Assembly: GCA_011050525.1 (NCBI GenBank)
Contig: DRFO01000014.1
Location: 1-64,000 of the forward strand
Direction of reading: 5' to 3'
Source: Halopseudomonas xinjiangensis
GTDB lineage: Bacteria > Pseudomonadota > Gammaproteobacteria > Pseudomonadales > Pseudomonadaceae
Length of the DNA stretch: 64,000 bases
The position numbers and the translations under genes were made by a program. Below the pieces are notes generated by a model. That model saw only the letters and a program-made list of their open reading frames with translations, did not search any database and was not told the DNA's origin. Of this stretch, positions 26,892 to 36,663 are shown piece after piece; position 1 is the first letter of the stretch; the number at the start of each line of letters is the position of its first letter.

Positions 26892-28166
26892 ATGAACAAA
26901 ACCAACGATTCCCTGATGCAGCGCCGGCACAACGCGGTCGCTCGCGGCGTGGGCCAGATCCATCAAATTTTTGCCCAGCGCGCCGAAAACGCTACGGTGT
27001 GGGACGTCGAGGGTCGTCAGTATATCGATTTTGCCGGCGGCATCGCGGTGTTGAACACCGGCCATCGCCACCCGAAGGTGGTCGAAGCGGTGCGTCGGCA
27101 GATGGATCAGTTCACCCATACCTGTTTTCAGGTGCTGGCCTACGAGCCTTACGTCGAGTTATGCGAAAAGCTCAATAGGCTGGTGCCCGGGGATTTCGAG
27201 AAGAAAACCCTGCTGGTAACCACCGGCTCCGAAGCGCTGGAGAACGCGGTCAAAATCGCCCGCGCTGCGACGGGGCGAGCCGGCGTCATCGCCTTCACCG
27301 GTGGCTACCATGGCCGGACCATGATGACCTTGTCCATGACCGGCAAGGTCATGCCCTACTCCTCCGGCATGGGGCTGATGCCGGGTGGCGTATACCGCGC
27401 ATTATTCCCCTGCCCGCTGCATGGCGTTAGCGAAGATGAATCGATCGCCAGCATCGAACGCATATTCAAGAACGACGCCGAGCCGCGCGACATCGCCGCG
27501 ATCGTTATCGAGCCAGTGCAGGGTGAGGGCGGATTTTATGTAGCCAGCCCGGCATTCATGCAGCGCCTGCGCGCGCTCTGTGATCTGCACGGAATTCTGC
27601 TGGTAGCGGATGAAGTGCAGTCCGGCGCTGGCCGCACTGGTACTTTTTTTGCCATGGAGCAAACCGGTGTGGCAGCCGACCTGACCACCTTTGCCAAATC
27701 GATTGCCGGTGGCTTTCCCCTGGCCGGCGTTTGTGGTCGGGACGAAGTGATGGACGCCATCGCACCGGGCGGTCTGGGGGGCACCTATGCGGGTAGTCCG
27801 CTGGCCTGCGCGGCAGCCCTGGCTGTGCTTGAAGTGTTCGAGGAAGAAAATCTGCTGGCGCGCAGCCGGACACTCGGAGAGCTGATTCGTGGTCGGCTGG
27901 ACGAGATCGCCGCTACGGACAAGCGTATCGGCGATGTACGCGGCCCTGGCGCCATGGTTGCCTGCGAGCTGTTCACCGCTGAAGGCAGGCCCGATGCAGA
28001 ACTGACTGCTCAGGTGGTGGCCAAGGCCCGCGAAAAAGGCCTTATCCTGCTTTCGTGCGGCCAGTACGCCAACGTGATCCGTATCCTGGTGCCGCTGACT
28101 GCCACGGATGTTGAGGTGCAGGCTGGGATGGATATCATCGCCAAATGCTTTGCCGAGCTGTCCTGA
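26892..28166 (+). CDS. gabT: 4-aminobutyrate aminotransferase
   Basis: GabT, 424 residues, transfers the amino group of GABA to 2-oxoglutarate, giving succinate semialdehyde for GabD. It is a class III PLP enzyme with VTTGSEALENAVKIAR, FTGGYHGRTMMTLSMTGK, VADEVQSGAGRTGTFFAME and the PLP lysine in LTTFAKSIAGGFPLAGV. Length matches E. coli and Pseudomonas GabT (about 425). The ATG at 26892 follows a GAGG-type site 50 bp after the gabD stop. Besides GABA, such enzymes can act on 5-aminovalerate. Confidence 0.95.
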   Translation: MNKTNDSLMQRRHNAVARGVGQIHQIFAQRAENATVWDVEGRQYIDFAGGIAVLNTGHRHPKVVEAVRRQMDQFTHTCFQVLAYEPYVELCEKLNRLVPGDFEKKTLLVTTGSEALENAVKIARAATGRAGVIAFTGGYHGRTMMTLSMTGKVMPYSSGMGLMPGGVYRALFPCPLHGVSEDESIASIERIFKNDAEPRDIAAIVIEPVQGEGGFYVASPAFMQRLRALCDLHGILLVADEVQSGAGRTGTFFAMEQTGVAADLTTFAKSIAGGFPLAGVCGRDEVMDAIAPGGLGGTYAGSPLACAAALAVLEVFEEENLLARSRTLGELIRGRLDEIAATDKRIGDVRGPGAMVACELFTAEGRPDAELTAQVVAKAREKGLILLSCGQYANVIRILVPLTATDVEVQAGMDIIAKCFAELS

Positions 28167-28178
28167 GCGACATGGTTG

Positions 28179-29651
28179 TCAGAAGCTGGACATGCCGGTC
28201 GCTTCCATCACTCGATACAAGACGTATTTGAGCTGGGAGTGATCGGCAAACGCCTTATAGGGCAGGCTGTACTGTTTACCGTCAGCATTCATCCATGCCT
28301 GCTCGAACTGGCTGCGAGCGGTATCGATAGCTGGATGGCCCTGCTGGCTGACCACGCGCACGCTGGTTTCCAGGTTCAGATTATCCAGGTTGCGACGGGT
28401 AAAATTGGCTGACCCGACAATGAGCTCCGCCTGGCCTTCCGGCCCATCGCGGCGCACCCATTTGCGGTGGCATTGTTCACCCTCGGTATGGCACCAACGT
28501 ACTTCAATGCCTTCCTTGTGCAGATCCCAGGCCGCCTGACGGTTAGGGATACCGATCTTTTTGCGGCCAAAGGCGTCTCGGTTAGGGTCGAGTAAAACTC
28601 TTACCAGTGCGCCGCGCCCGTGGGCCTCAATCAATGCGTCTATGATCTGCCGTGAAGAAAGATAGAACACTTCGATATCCAGACGGTTACCGGGATTGGC
28701 TGTTTCGATCATGTCCAGCAGGGCCGTCTGAATAGCCCCTTCGGTGAGCACCTGCACAGCGTCAGCGGGCGACGTGGCCGGGGCCGCTGGTGGTTCGGGC
28801 CAACTGGCGCCAACGCTCCTGCCCGACATGGCCAGCACGGCGCGTTCGGTTTCCAGCAAGTCCAGCGCAGCAGGGCCGCTGAAGCGGATGGCGCTGTTGG
28901 TGTGCTGGCTGCTGGCATCATGCGGGTTCGCCGATGTTACCAGGCCGACCCAGTCGTCCCCCTGGTCGACTACCAGCGTTTTTCGATGATTGGCACGAAA
29001 ATTCAGCAGCCGCAGGTAGGTCCGCAGCGTGACCTTCCCATCGCCCACGGGATTGGGCAGCCAGCCGCCTTCGGTGCTGTTGCCGATCAGGCTGCAGCAA
29101 AGTTGCCAGAAACCTGACCAGAGGGGGTTGGACGCCGGCAGACGATTCACGTCGGTTGAAATGACCTGCACGCCAGCCTCGCTCAGCTGCTGCAGGTGCG
29201 CTGCTTCCAGGCCGCCGTACAAATGATTGAACGGATCGGTGATGAGCAGCACCTGAATGTCAGTATTGCGGTTCTGGGCCTTGAGCAAGGCGCTGGTCAG
29301 TTGTTCGGTCAGTGGGCGATAACTGTTTTCGCTGGCGAATTCGTTGAACAGAAACATATCGACCACCACCAACTGTCGGGCCTGTTCGATCAGCCTGAAA
29401 ATTTCATCGAATATCTCCTGCTCGCTGACCTGCTCCCCTGCCGCAGATACGTAGGTCTGGTCTATCAATATGGCTAGGTCGTTCGCCGGCCGGAGTGGCC
29501 CTTCAACCGAAAACCCCTGGGGCAAGGGTTTGTTTGCCTGGTAGATGGCCAGAGCCGCCCAGATCAGCAGGAAAATTATCAGCAGGGCACGAAACGGCCG
29601 ACGTCTGCGGCGGGTGAGGCGGGTCCTTGACGATGCGTTCATCTCATCCAT
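28179..29651 (-). CDS. Phospholipase D-like family membrane-anchored protein
   Basis: A 490-residue protein with a basic N-terminus, one transmembrane segment (about residues 20-43) and two HKD-type phosphodiesterase motifs: HRKTLVVD followed by GLVTSANPHD, and HRKWVRRD followed by IVGSANFTRRN. Both have the His-x-Lys-x4-Asp spacing and so are likely catalytic. The domain should face the periplasm. Relatives include cardiolipin synthases and PLD-family nucleases, but the central spacer and anchor differ from ClsA. A second in-frame ATG at 29642 has a better ribosome site. It is convergent with gabT (12-bp gap) and divergent from ydbH. Confidence 0.82.
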   Translation of the reverse strand: MDEMNASSRTRLTRRRRRPFRALLIIFLLIWAALAIYQANKPLPQGFSVEGPLRPANDLAILIDQTYVSAAGEQVSEQEIFDEIFRLIEQARQLVVVDMFLFNEFASENSYRPLTEQLTSALLKAQNRNTDIQVLLITDPFNHLYGGLEAAHLQQLSEAGVQVISTDVNRLPASNPLWSGFWQLCCSLIGNSTEGGWLPNPVGDGKVTLRTYLRLLNFRANHRKTLVVDQGDDWVGLVTSANPHDASSQHTNSAIRFSGPAALDLLETERAVLAMSGRSVGASWPEPPAAPATSPADAVQVLTEGAIQTALLDMIETANPGNRLDIEVFYLSSRQIIDALIEAHGRGALVRVLLDPNRDAFGRKKIGIPNRQAAWDLHKEGIEVRWCHTEGEQCHRKWVRRDGPEGQAELIVGSANFTRRNLDNLNLETSVRVVSQQGHPAIDTARSQFEQAWMNADGKQYSLPYKAFADHSQLKYVLYRVMEATGMSSF

Positions 29652-29736
29652 CTCTATCTGGAAAGCGGGCGGGTATTTTCAAGGCAACACTATGGCGCAT
29701 GCTAACCTGACCTCAAAGCAATGGGGAGAATAGCTG

Positions 29737-32355
29737 ATGCGGACTGCGTTCCGGATCCTGATCGTAGTTGTGGCATTGTTGATGCTGGCCGGATTTTTTG
29801 CGGTTCAGACAGCCCAGCGGATGCTGCTGGAGGCCGGGGTCGAGCAACTTGAATGGCAAGGCGTCCGGTGGTCGGGCCGCGAGTTGAGCGTCGCTCAGGT
29901 TACCGGTTTGTATAACGCAGGGCAGGGCCAGATGCAGTTTTCCGTCAAGGATCTGCGGGTGGCTCTGATCTGGCGTTCGGGTCCGAAGCTGCAGGTGTTG
30001 AATATTGGCGAACTGGATATGGATTGGGAGCCAGAAGACGCTCCTGTCAATCAGCAACCCGGGGCTGGCTTGGGTGATTCCGCCAGTGGCGCACCCCCCG
30101 ACGCCGACGCTGAACTACATAAAGAGACCGATCCCGCCGACTGGTTCAGCGCGCTCACCTGGCTACCGCACCGGATGGCTGTCGAGTCCTTTCAGTTAGG
30201 CGTTCCCTGCCAGGACCAACGGTGTACGTTGGTAGGTCACGCTAGCCTGCGCCATTCACCGGAAACCGGAAGGGTAACGGCAGAAATCAACCTCCAGGCA
30301 GACGGCCAGACCCTGGTATGGACCACCGACCTAAACCGCGCCGCTGGGCGGGTTGAGCTCAACAGCGAAGTGGAAGTGGCCGATAGCCCAGCGCTGCAAT
30401 TGCACCATCTCTGGAGCGGGACGGGCAAGGCAATGCGCTGGGAGGGCCGGCTGACCGTACCCGGATGGCCTCCCTCGGATTGGCTGCTGACCCTGATCGA
30501 GCCCTGGCTAAACCCCGGCGCGCTGCCCTTTGACAGGCTCCCTGAAGGAGGGAAGATCGACGCCCAGTGGTCCCTGGTGCCGGGAAAACCGCCTGATAAG
30601 CTGCTCGATTTGCTGGAAGGAACGGTGGCGCTTAATGCTCGGATATCATTGCCCAGGCCCTGGCCGTTGCGGCAGATTGGGCATGTTCAGGGCGCTGCGA
30701 GTATTGAGCTTGAAGGGAATCAAGGGCAATGGTTGTTGCGTCAGGGCGCCGGCCAGATACGCATAGAGCAGCCGACGCTGGCGTTGCTGGATGACATGCC
30801 CGCCGACCTGCGCCCCGTCGCCCTGACCGTCGAAGTGCAACCCGACCCCGTTACGCAGCTGAGCTGGCTCAACAGTATTCCGTTGGGCTTGCATGCCTCG
30901 GTAGAAGGGCCGGTGGACGCTGAGATCCAGGCTCGTCTGAACGTCATCAGCCGGCCTGCCTGGCAGATTCAGCTGGAACAGGGCGGTGTGACTATCAGCA
31001 GTCAGCAACTGGAACTGGCTGGTACGGTGCTAACGGGATTTCGCCTGGTCTGGCCGCTCGAAGGGCTACTGACCCGGCAGCGGCTGGAGCTGACCCTGGG
31101 GCAGGCTGCGCTTGTCACAGTGGACGAGCTTAGCGATCAGGCGCTTGGATTGCACGGTGAAGAGGTGCGTCTGGCGTTGCCAGGGCTGACGCTGGACCTG
31201 CCCCTTGACGACCCCGCTGGCGTGCAGATCGAGTCTGAAATGCAACTGACCGCGAGTGCCCTGGCGCATGCCATGTTGCGAACTCAGGGCTGGACGGTCA
31301 ATGGACAGCTCAAGCAGGGTCCGGCCAGCCTGACCTGGGCTGGTTCGGTGGCCAACGCTGGTGGCCTGGCACTGGACGCGGATTTTGCCTGGCCGCATGA
31401 GCAGGCCTGGCAGGCAGAAATCACCTTACAGGAAATGTTTCTACGTGCGACAAATCCCTTGGCCGCGACGTTTTCCGCCTGGCCTGCCTTGCTTTCCCTT
31501 GGCACCGGCAGGGTAGGCGGGCGTTTCGAAGTCTCTGGCGGACCGGCTCTGGATGAGCTTACGGGTCGCGTACAGGTCGCGGGTGTCGCTGGAATCTATG
31601 ATCGCGCGACCTTTGAAGGTCTGACCTTTGCGTTGCTGATCAACCTGCGCAACGACCAATTGACACTGACGACGCCCGGGCTGGACGTGGCGGCACTGGA
31701 TACTGGCATACCCATCGGTCCGGTTAGATTTAGCGGCGCTTATCGGGGATCGGTCAATGACTTTGCCAACGGCAGCCTGGATATCGAGCGGGCCAGCATG
31801 GCGCTCTTGGGTGGCCAGTTAAGCCTGGAACCGGGTGTACTGGATCTGGGCGAGACGACCCTCGACCTGACCGTCGCCATGGAGGGGCTCGAACTGGCCA
31901 GCCTTTTCGAGATCTATCCAGCGCAAGGGCTAAGTGGCCGTGGAACGCTGGACGGACGTCTTCCGGTGTCCCTTACCGACGGCACACTACAGATCGAGGG
32001 GGGCGCAGTGCAGGCGCGGCAGCCGGGCGGCGTGCTCCAGTACCGTTCGCAGAAGCTTACCGAGCTGGCCCAAAGCAACCCAGGCATGCGGGAGGTGGCC
32101 CTGGCGCTGGATGATTTCCGCTATACGGTGCTGTCAAGCGAGGTTGACTACGGCGAGGAGGGTATGCTCATACTCGGCCTGCGTCTGGAGGGCAGCAATC
32201 CCGATCTGCAAAAAGGTCGACCGGTGCACTTCAATATTCGCCTGGAAGAAGACATACCCGCCTTGCTTGCCAGCCTTCAACTGAGCGGACAAGTAAGCGA
32301 CATTATTCAGAAACGGGTGCAGGAACGCTTGTTGCAGCGGCGCCTGAAACCATGA
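29737..32355 (+). CDS. ydbH: YdbH-family intermembrane (AsmA-like) protein
   Basis: This 872-residue protein has one N-terminal transmembrane helix (about residues 5-24) and a long periplasmic beta-rich region ending in the conserved YdbH-type C-terminal domain (GRGTLDGRLPVSL, then QYRSQKLTELAQ and the DFRYTVLSSEVDY stretch). E. coli YdbH is one of three redundant AsmA-like proteins proposed to bridge the envelope for phospholipid transport to the outer membrane, working with the lipoprotein YnbE. Length is close to E. coli YdbH (879). ynbE and ydbL homologues follow at once, which makes the assignment strong. Confidence 0.9.
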   Translation: MRTAFRILIVVVALLMLAGFFAVQTAQRMLLEAGVEQLEWQGVRWSGRELSVAQVTGLYNAGQGQMQFSVKDLRVALIWRSGPKLQVLNIGELDMDWEPEDAPVNQQPGAGLGDSASGAPPDADAELHKETDPADWFSALTWLPHRMAVESFQLGVPCQDQRCTLVGHASLRHSPETGRVTAEINLQADGQTLVWTTDLNRAAGRVELNSEVEVADSPALQLHHLWSGTGKAMRWEGRLTVPGWPPSDWLLTLIEPWLNPGALPFDRLPEGGKIDAQWSLVPGKPPDKLLDLLEGTVALNARISLPRPWPLRQIGHVQGAASIELEGNQGQWLLRQGAGQIRIEQPTLALLDDMPADLRPVALTVEVQPDPVTQLSWLNSIPLGLHASVEGPVDAEIQARLNVISRPAWQIQLEQGGVTISSQQLELAGTVLTGFRLVWPLEGLLTRQRLELTLGQAALVTVDELSDQALGLHGEEVRLALPGLTLDLPLDDPAGVQIESEMQLTASALAHAMLRTQGWTVNGQLKQGPASLTWAGSVANAGGLALDADFAWPHEQAWQAEITLQEMFLRATNPLAATFSAWPALLSLGTGRVGGRFEVSGGPALDELTGRVQVAGVAGIYDRATFEGLTFALLINLRNDQLTLTTPGLDVAALDTGIPIGPVRFSGAYRGSVNDFANGSLDIERASMALLGGQLSLEPGVLDLGETTLDLTVAMEGLELASLFEIYPAQGLSGRGTLDGRLPVSLTDGTLQIEGGAVQARQPGGVLQYRSQKLTELAQSNPGMREVALALDDFRYTVLSSEVDYGEEGMLILGLRLEGSNPDLQKGRPVHFNIRLEEDIPALLASLQLSGQVSDIIQKRVQERLLQRRLKP

Positions 32356-32369
32356 GAAGGAGAGGCCAC

Positions 32370-32555
32370 ATGCGTTGGCGTCTGTTATCAGCGGCGGCTG
32401 TGGTGATATTAGCGGGGTGCACGCCGACTGTGCAGTTGGCTGCACCCAGCGAACCAATCAATATCAACCTGAACGTAAAAATTCAGCATGAGATCTATAT
32501 CAAGGTGGACAAGCAACTGGATGAGCTGTTCAGCGAATCCAGCGGCTTGTTCTAG
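32370..32555 (+). CDS. ynbE: YnbE-like small lipoprotein
   Basis: A 61-residue lipoprotein with a signal peptide and lipobox LAGC (Cys at about residue 17), followed by a short mature part with INLNVKIQHEIYIKVDKQLDELF. This is the YnbE pattern. In E. coli YnbE forms a beta stack with YdbH to complete an envelope-spanning bridge. The start at 32370 has an AGAAGGAGAGG site, 14 bp after the ydbH stop. Confidence 0.9.
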   Translation: MRWRLLSAAAVVILAGCTPTVQLAAPSEPININLNVKIQHEIYIKVDKQLDELFSESSGLF

Positions 32556-32567
32556 AAGGAGAAAGGC

Positions 32568-32912
32568 ATGCGTATGACTATTCGACTGGGCGGTCTGCTG
32601 TTGGCATTGGCGATGAGCATGCCAGCGATGGCGTTGAGTCTGAACGAAGCCATGGCGGCGTTACCGGCGGCCAAAAGTGCAGGCTACCTGGGCGAGCGAC
32701 CGGACGGCTACCTGGGCGTCGTAACGCCTGGGGGCAATGCTGCCGAGATCGCCGAGCAGATCAATCAGGCCAGGCGTAGCGAATACCAGCGTCTGGCTCG
32801 AGAAAACGGGATTCAGCCGCGGGACGTGGAGTCGATTGCCGGCAAGAAAGCTATCGAGCGCACCGCCGAGGGGCAATATATCCTGCTTAACGACGTGTGG
32901 ATGAAGAAGTAG
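32568..32912 (+). CDS. ydbL: YdbL-family (DUF1318) periplasmic protein
   Basis: The 114-residue product has a signal peptide (cleavage likely after AMA) and a mature DUF1318 domain, with AKSAGYLGERPDGYLGVV, the INQARRSEYQRLARENG helix, and a C-terminal ERTAEGQYILLNDVWMKK. In E. coli YdbL modulates the YdbH-YnbE interaction, possibly as a chaperone. A strong GAAGGAGAAAGG site precedes the start, 12 bp after ynbE. Its last 26 bp overlap the end of the convergent DUF3047 gene. Confidence 0.9.
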   Translation: MRMTIRLGGLLLALAMSMPAMALSLNEAMAALPAAKSAGYLGERPDGYLGVVTPGGNAAEIAEQINQARRSEYQRLARENGIQPRDVESIAGKKAIERTAEGQYILLNDVWMKK

Positions 32913-33552
32913 CCGGTAGCCAGCGTATGCTTCCATACCAACCTTCAATGGGCTGACCGCTGTTGTCACAGTCAGTCATGATGGCGATGCCGTCGATACT
33001 GGTCAGATCCACATCATGCAAGGCGAGAAAATCTGCGCGCACGTTGCGTTGTTCGATAACCAGGGCACCAGGCTGTTCCGGCACGCCGCTCTGTAGGGCC
33101 AGCATCCAGGCCTGACTTGCGTAAGGGTTGGCCCAGCCTGTTCCCTGCGGCTGATTGCTGGCCCAGACGTAGTTCACCGCTTTGGTGCGCCAGGGCAACA
33201 AGCCCCCATCCTTGACGACATACAGGCGTACCGGATAGTCATCGCCGCTTTTGCTGGTCTCATCGATGCCTGAAAAGACGCCTGAAACCCCCCAGCTCCA
33301 TTGCAGAACCGGAGTAGTGGTCAGGTCTACCGTTGACTGGTGATACAGGGCCGACGCGCCGTTTTGGCACTCGGCCTTCACGACCGCCTGCCCGTCATCG
33401 GTTTCCAGCCGGTACCGGGTCGCACCGGAAAACTCCCGGACCTCCCATTCAATAATGTCCTGGGGGGCCGTTACCAACTGAGCGGCCGCGGTATTCCAGG
33501 CGACGAGCAGCAAGGCGCCGAGACCAGCCGTACGCACCGGTAGCGTTCTCAA
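32887..33552 (-). CDS. DUF3047 family secreted protein
   Basis: A 221-residue protein with an N-terminal signal peptide (cleavage near TAAA-QL) and a DUF3047 domain: WEVREFSGATRYRL, LQWSWGVSG, then SGDDYPVRLYVV and a C-terminal IAIMTDCDNSGQPIEGWYGSIRW. The family is predicted periplasmic and of unknown function, possibly carbohydrate-binding-like beta sandwich. The frame opens with TTG at 33552, overlapping the upstream stop; a GTG five codons later is an alternative start. It overlaps the 3' end of ydbL by 26 bp, tail to tail. Confidence 0.82.
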   Translation of the reverse strand: MRTLPVRTAGLGALLLVAWNTAAAQLVTAPQDIIEWEVREFSGATRYRLETDDGQAVVKAECQNGASALYHQSTVDLTTTPVLQWSWGVSGVFSGIDETSKSGDDYPVRLYVVKDGGLLPWRTKAVNYVWASNQPQGTGWANPYASQAWMLALQSGVPEQPGALVIEQRNVRADFLALHDVDLTSIDGIAIMTDCDNSGQPIEGWYGSIRWLPATSSSTRR

Positions 33553-33749
33553 TCCTTGGTCCCGGCTTCTTCCTTTCTCTTCTCGCTGGCCTTGAAGGCT
33601 TCCCAGTCTTCCCAGTCATGGGGCGTGCCGGCTTTGGGTGCTTCTGGATGGGTTGCCCGTTCAAGGGATTTGCCCTTGAGGCTGGTGTCCTTGAGCTCCT
33701 CGTTGTCGTCGTCCAGTCCTTTCTTTTTGAGATATTCATCGGCGCGCAT
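33549..33749 (-). CDS. Small acidic hypothetical protein, 66 aa
   Basis: A charged small protein starting MRADEYLKKKGLDDDNEELKD and rich in Asp, Glu and Lys, with no hydrophobic segment. The start at 33749 has a good GGGAGG site; longer forms are unlikely. Its stop overlaps the start region of the DUF3047 gene, so the two are probably cotranscribed. I do not recognise its function. Its composition suggests a flexible cytoplasmic protein. Confidence 0.65.
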   Translation of the reverse strand: MRADEYLKKKGLDDDNEELKDTSLKGKSLERATHPEAPKAGTPHDWEDWEAFKASEKRKEEAGTKD

Positions 33750-33840
33750 GGTGGCCTCCCAAGCTGATTGGCAAAGCACCAGTATGGACGCACGCTCAGC
33801 ATCTTGCTGGCCAAGCTGTTTCAACGTCTGTCAGCCGCTC

Positions 33841-34842
33841 TCAGTCATCCACCATCAGGCTGGCAACCCGTGTCTGTTCGTTGGGTTCGAAGTGCTGGCT
33901 CATCAGGTCGCGAATCGCCGCCTGCTTGTCGGAATCGGCGAGGCCGGGATAATCCAGAATGGCCCGACGTTCGCTGGCAAAATTGTCCAGACGTTGCTGC
34001 CACTGCTGGCGCTGGTGATCCAGCGATTCCAGTCGGCCGGTTGCTTCGGGCCCGACCAATGACATGCGTAACCGGCGCACTTCCCCCGGCCCGGCACCCT
34101 CGGCTTGCAAAGCCGCGGTCTGTGCGCTCAGGGTTTGATGCAACTGAGGCACCAGCAGATCCTGCATGTCGTCAGGCAGTTCCTGACGCAGGGCCTCGAT
34201 CAGTCGGGATTTCTCGTCTTCCGCCAGGGTTTCATCGCGCAGAATTGCCATACGCTCCATGGTGAAACTGTTATATACCTCTTCGGAGGCAAAGAATGCC
34301 GCATGGGCCTCGCGGCTGAAGAGGCTGGCACGTAGCCGCTGTACCGCCTCTTCTCGGCGTTGTATGGCATCCAGGTCTGCTATCACCGGAAACTCGTTTT
34401 CCAGTTCGGCAACGGCGGCCTTGTAATCGATGTAATTCTGCAGGAGCGCCTCGGCCTGCGCTAAAGCGGGCTCTGGTAAACGCGTTGCGAGATAGGCGCG
34501 AATCCGATGGGCGGCTTCCCCGAAGCTGACCTCGCCGACCGTGCTGAAAAAATAATCGAACAGATTGCGTATCTGTCCAGTGATGACGAGATTGCCCTGG
34601 GTATCGGTTTCCAGGGTGCCATCTATGTCGGTGCCGCGCAGCGAGGGAGGCTCCGCTGTAACAGCGGCAGAGGGCGCTGACACGGTGGACCGAGTGGGCA
34701 ATGGACTGACCTGCGCATCCGCTGGCGCAGCAGGTGCCCGTACCAGTGATTCGGCTTGCGGCGTGACGCCATCGGGGCTAATGAGATACCAGCCCAGCAA
34801 CAGCGTGCTTGCCAGAAATGGAATGTAAACAAGCGCTTTCAT
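33841..34842 (-). CDS. lifO: Lipase-specific foldase (lipase secretion chaperone)
   Basis: Membrane-anchored steric chaperone of 333 residues (Lif/LipB/LimL family) that folds the secreted lipase in the periplasm. It has an N-terminal transmembrane anchor (about residues 3-18), a Pro/Ala-rich linker, the conserved foldase motif seen here as RNLFDYFFSTVGE, and a long alpha-helical lipase-binding region. The ATG at 34842 (MKALVYIPFLAS) is preferred; the frame extends eight codons. It follows the lipase gene by 56 bp on the same strand, the standard lipA-lif order. A hairpin lies between them. Confidence 0.92.
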   Translation of the reverse strand: MKALVYIPFLASTLLLGWYLISPDGVTPQAESLVRAPAAPADAQVSPLPTRSTVSAPSAAVTAEPPSLRGTDIDGTLETDTQGNLVITGQIRNLFDYFFSTVGEVSFGEAAHRIRAYLATRLPEPALAQAEALLQNYIDYKAAVAELENEFPVIADLDAIQRREEAVQRLRASLFSREAHAAFFASEEVYNSFTMERMAILRDETLAEDEKSRLIEALRQELPDDMQDLLVPQLHQTLSAQTAALQAEGAGPGEVRRLRMSLVGPEATGRLESLDHQRQQWQQRLDNFASERRAILDYPGLADSDKQAAIRDLMSQHFEPNEQTRVASLMVDD

Positions 34843-34871
34843 AGCGAGACCCAAGCTTGCGGACAAAGGCA

Positions 34872-34893
34872 GGCCGACCCTTTCGGGTCGGCC
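34872..34893 (-). other. Strong stem-loop between lipA and the foldase gene
   Basis: GGCCGACCC (34872-34880) and GGGTCGGCC (34885-34893) form a perfect nine-pair stem with a four-base loop. It starts six bases past the lipase stop and ends 30 bp before the foldase start. The bases after it in the transcript are not T-rich, so partial termination or mRNA stabilisation is more likely than full termination. This would let the cell make more lipase than foldase. Confidence 0.6.
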
Positions 34894-34898
34894 GGTGA

Positions 34899-36165
<1,267 letters not shown>

Positions 36166-36639
36166 ATGGATATGGCTGGGATAATCAGCAGTTACGGTTT
36201 CTGGTTGGTACTGGGTCTGGGGCTGCTGGTCTCCGAACTCATGGCGCCTGGAATAGTGGCAATTTTTTTCGGCATCGGCGCCCTGGTTGTAGGCGGGCTG
36301 ACGTTCTTTGGCCTGCTTGATGGGATCGCAGCGCAGTTGTTGTGCTTTGCCCTGGTAAGCTCATTGGCGCTGTTTGCACTGCGTAGGCACTTCAAGCGCT
36401 GGCTGCGGGGCGATGTTTCTGATCGAGCCACCAGCGAGCCAGACGCGGGAGATCTTGTCGGCGCCCGGGTAAAGGTGCTGACCGACTTCGAACAGGGTCA
36501 TGGCGATGTGCAGCTCAATGGTGCCAAATGGGACGCTGAATCCGAAGAGCCGCTCAAGGCCGGCGATGCAGCATGGGTCCTGTCGCACCGGGGCATCCTT
36601 CTCAAGGTAGCCGCCCAGCGATCAGCCCCCAGACTTTAG
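36166..36639 (+). CDS. NfeD-family membrane protein
   Basis: A short NfeD-type protein of 157 residues with an N-terminal membrane region of two or three helices (about residues 8-68, including GIVAIFFGIGALVVGGLTFFG) and a C-terminal OB-fold domain (DLVGARVKVLTDF, then KWDAESEEPLKAGDAAWV). NfeD proteins are typically paired with stomatin-like SPFH proteins and contribute to membrane microdomain quality control. An AGAGGGAT site precedes the start. The SPFH gene follows by 24 bp, completing the usual operon. Confidence 0.9.
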   Translation: MDMAGIISSYGFWLVLGLGLLVSELMAPGIVAIFFGIGALVVGGLTFFGLLDGIAAQLLCFALVSSLALFALRRHFKRWLRGDVSDRATSEPDAGDLVGARVKVLTDFEQGHGDVQLNGAKWDAESEEPLKAGDAAWVLSHRGILLKVAAQRSAPRL

Positions 36640-36663
36640 TTTCACTACACACGGAGAAAAGAA

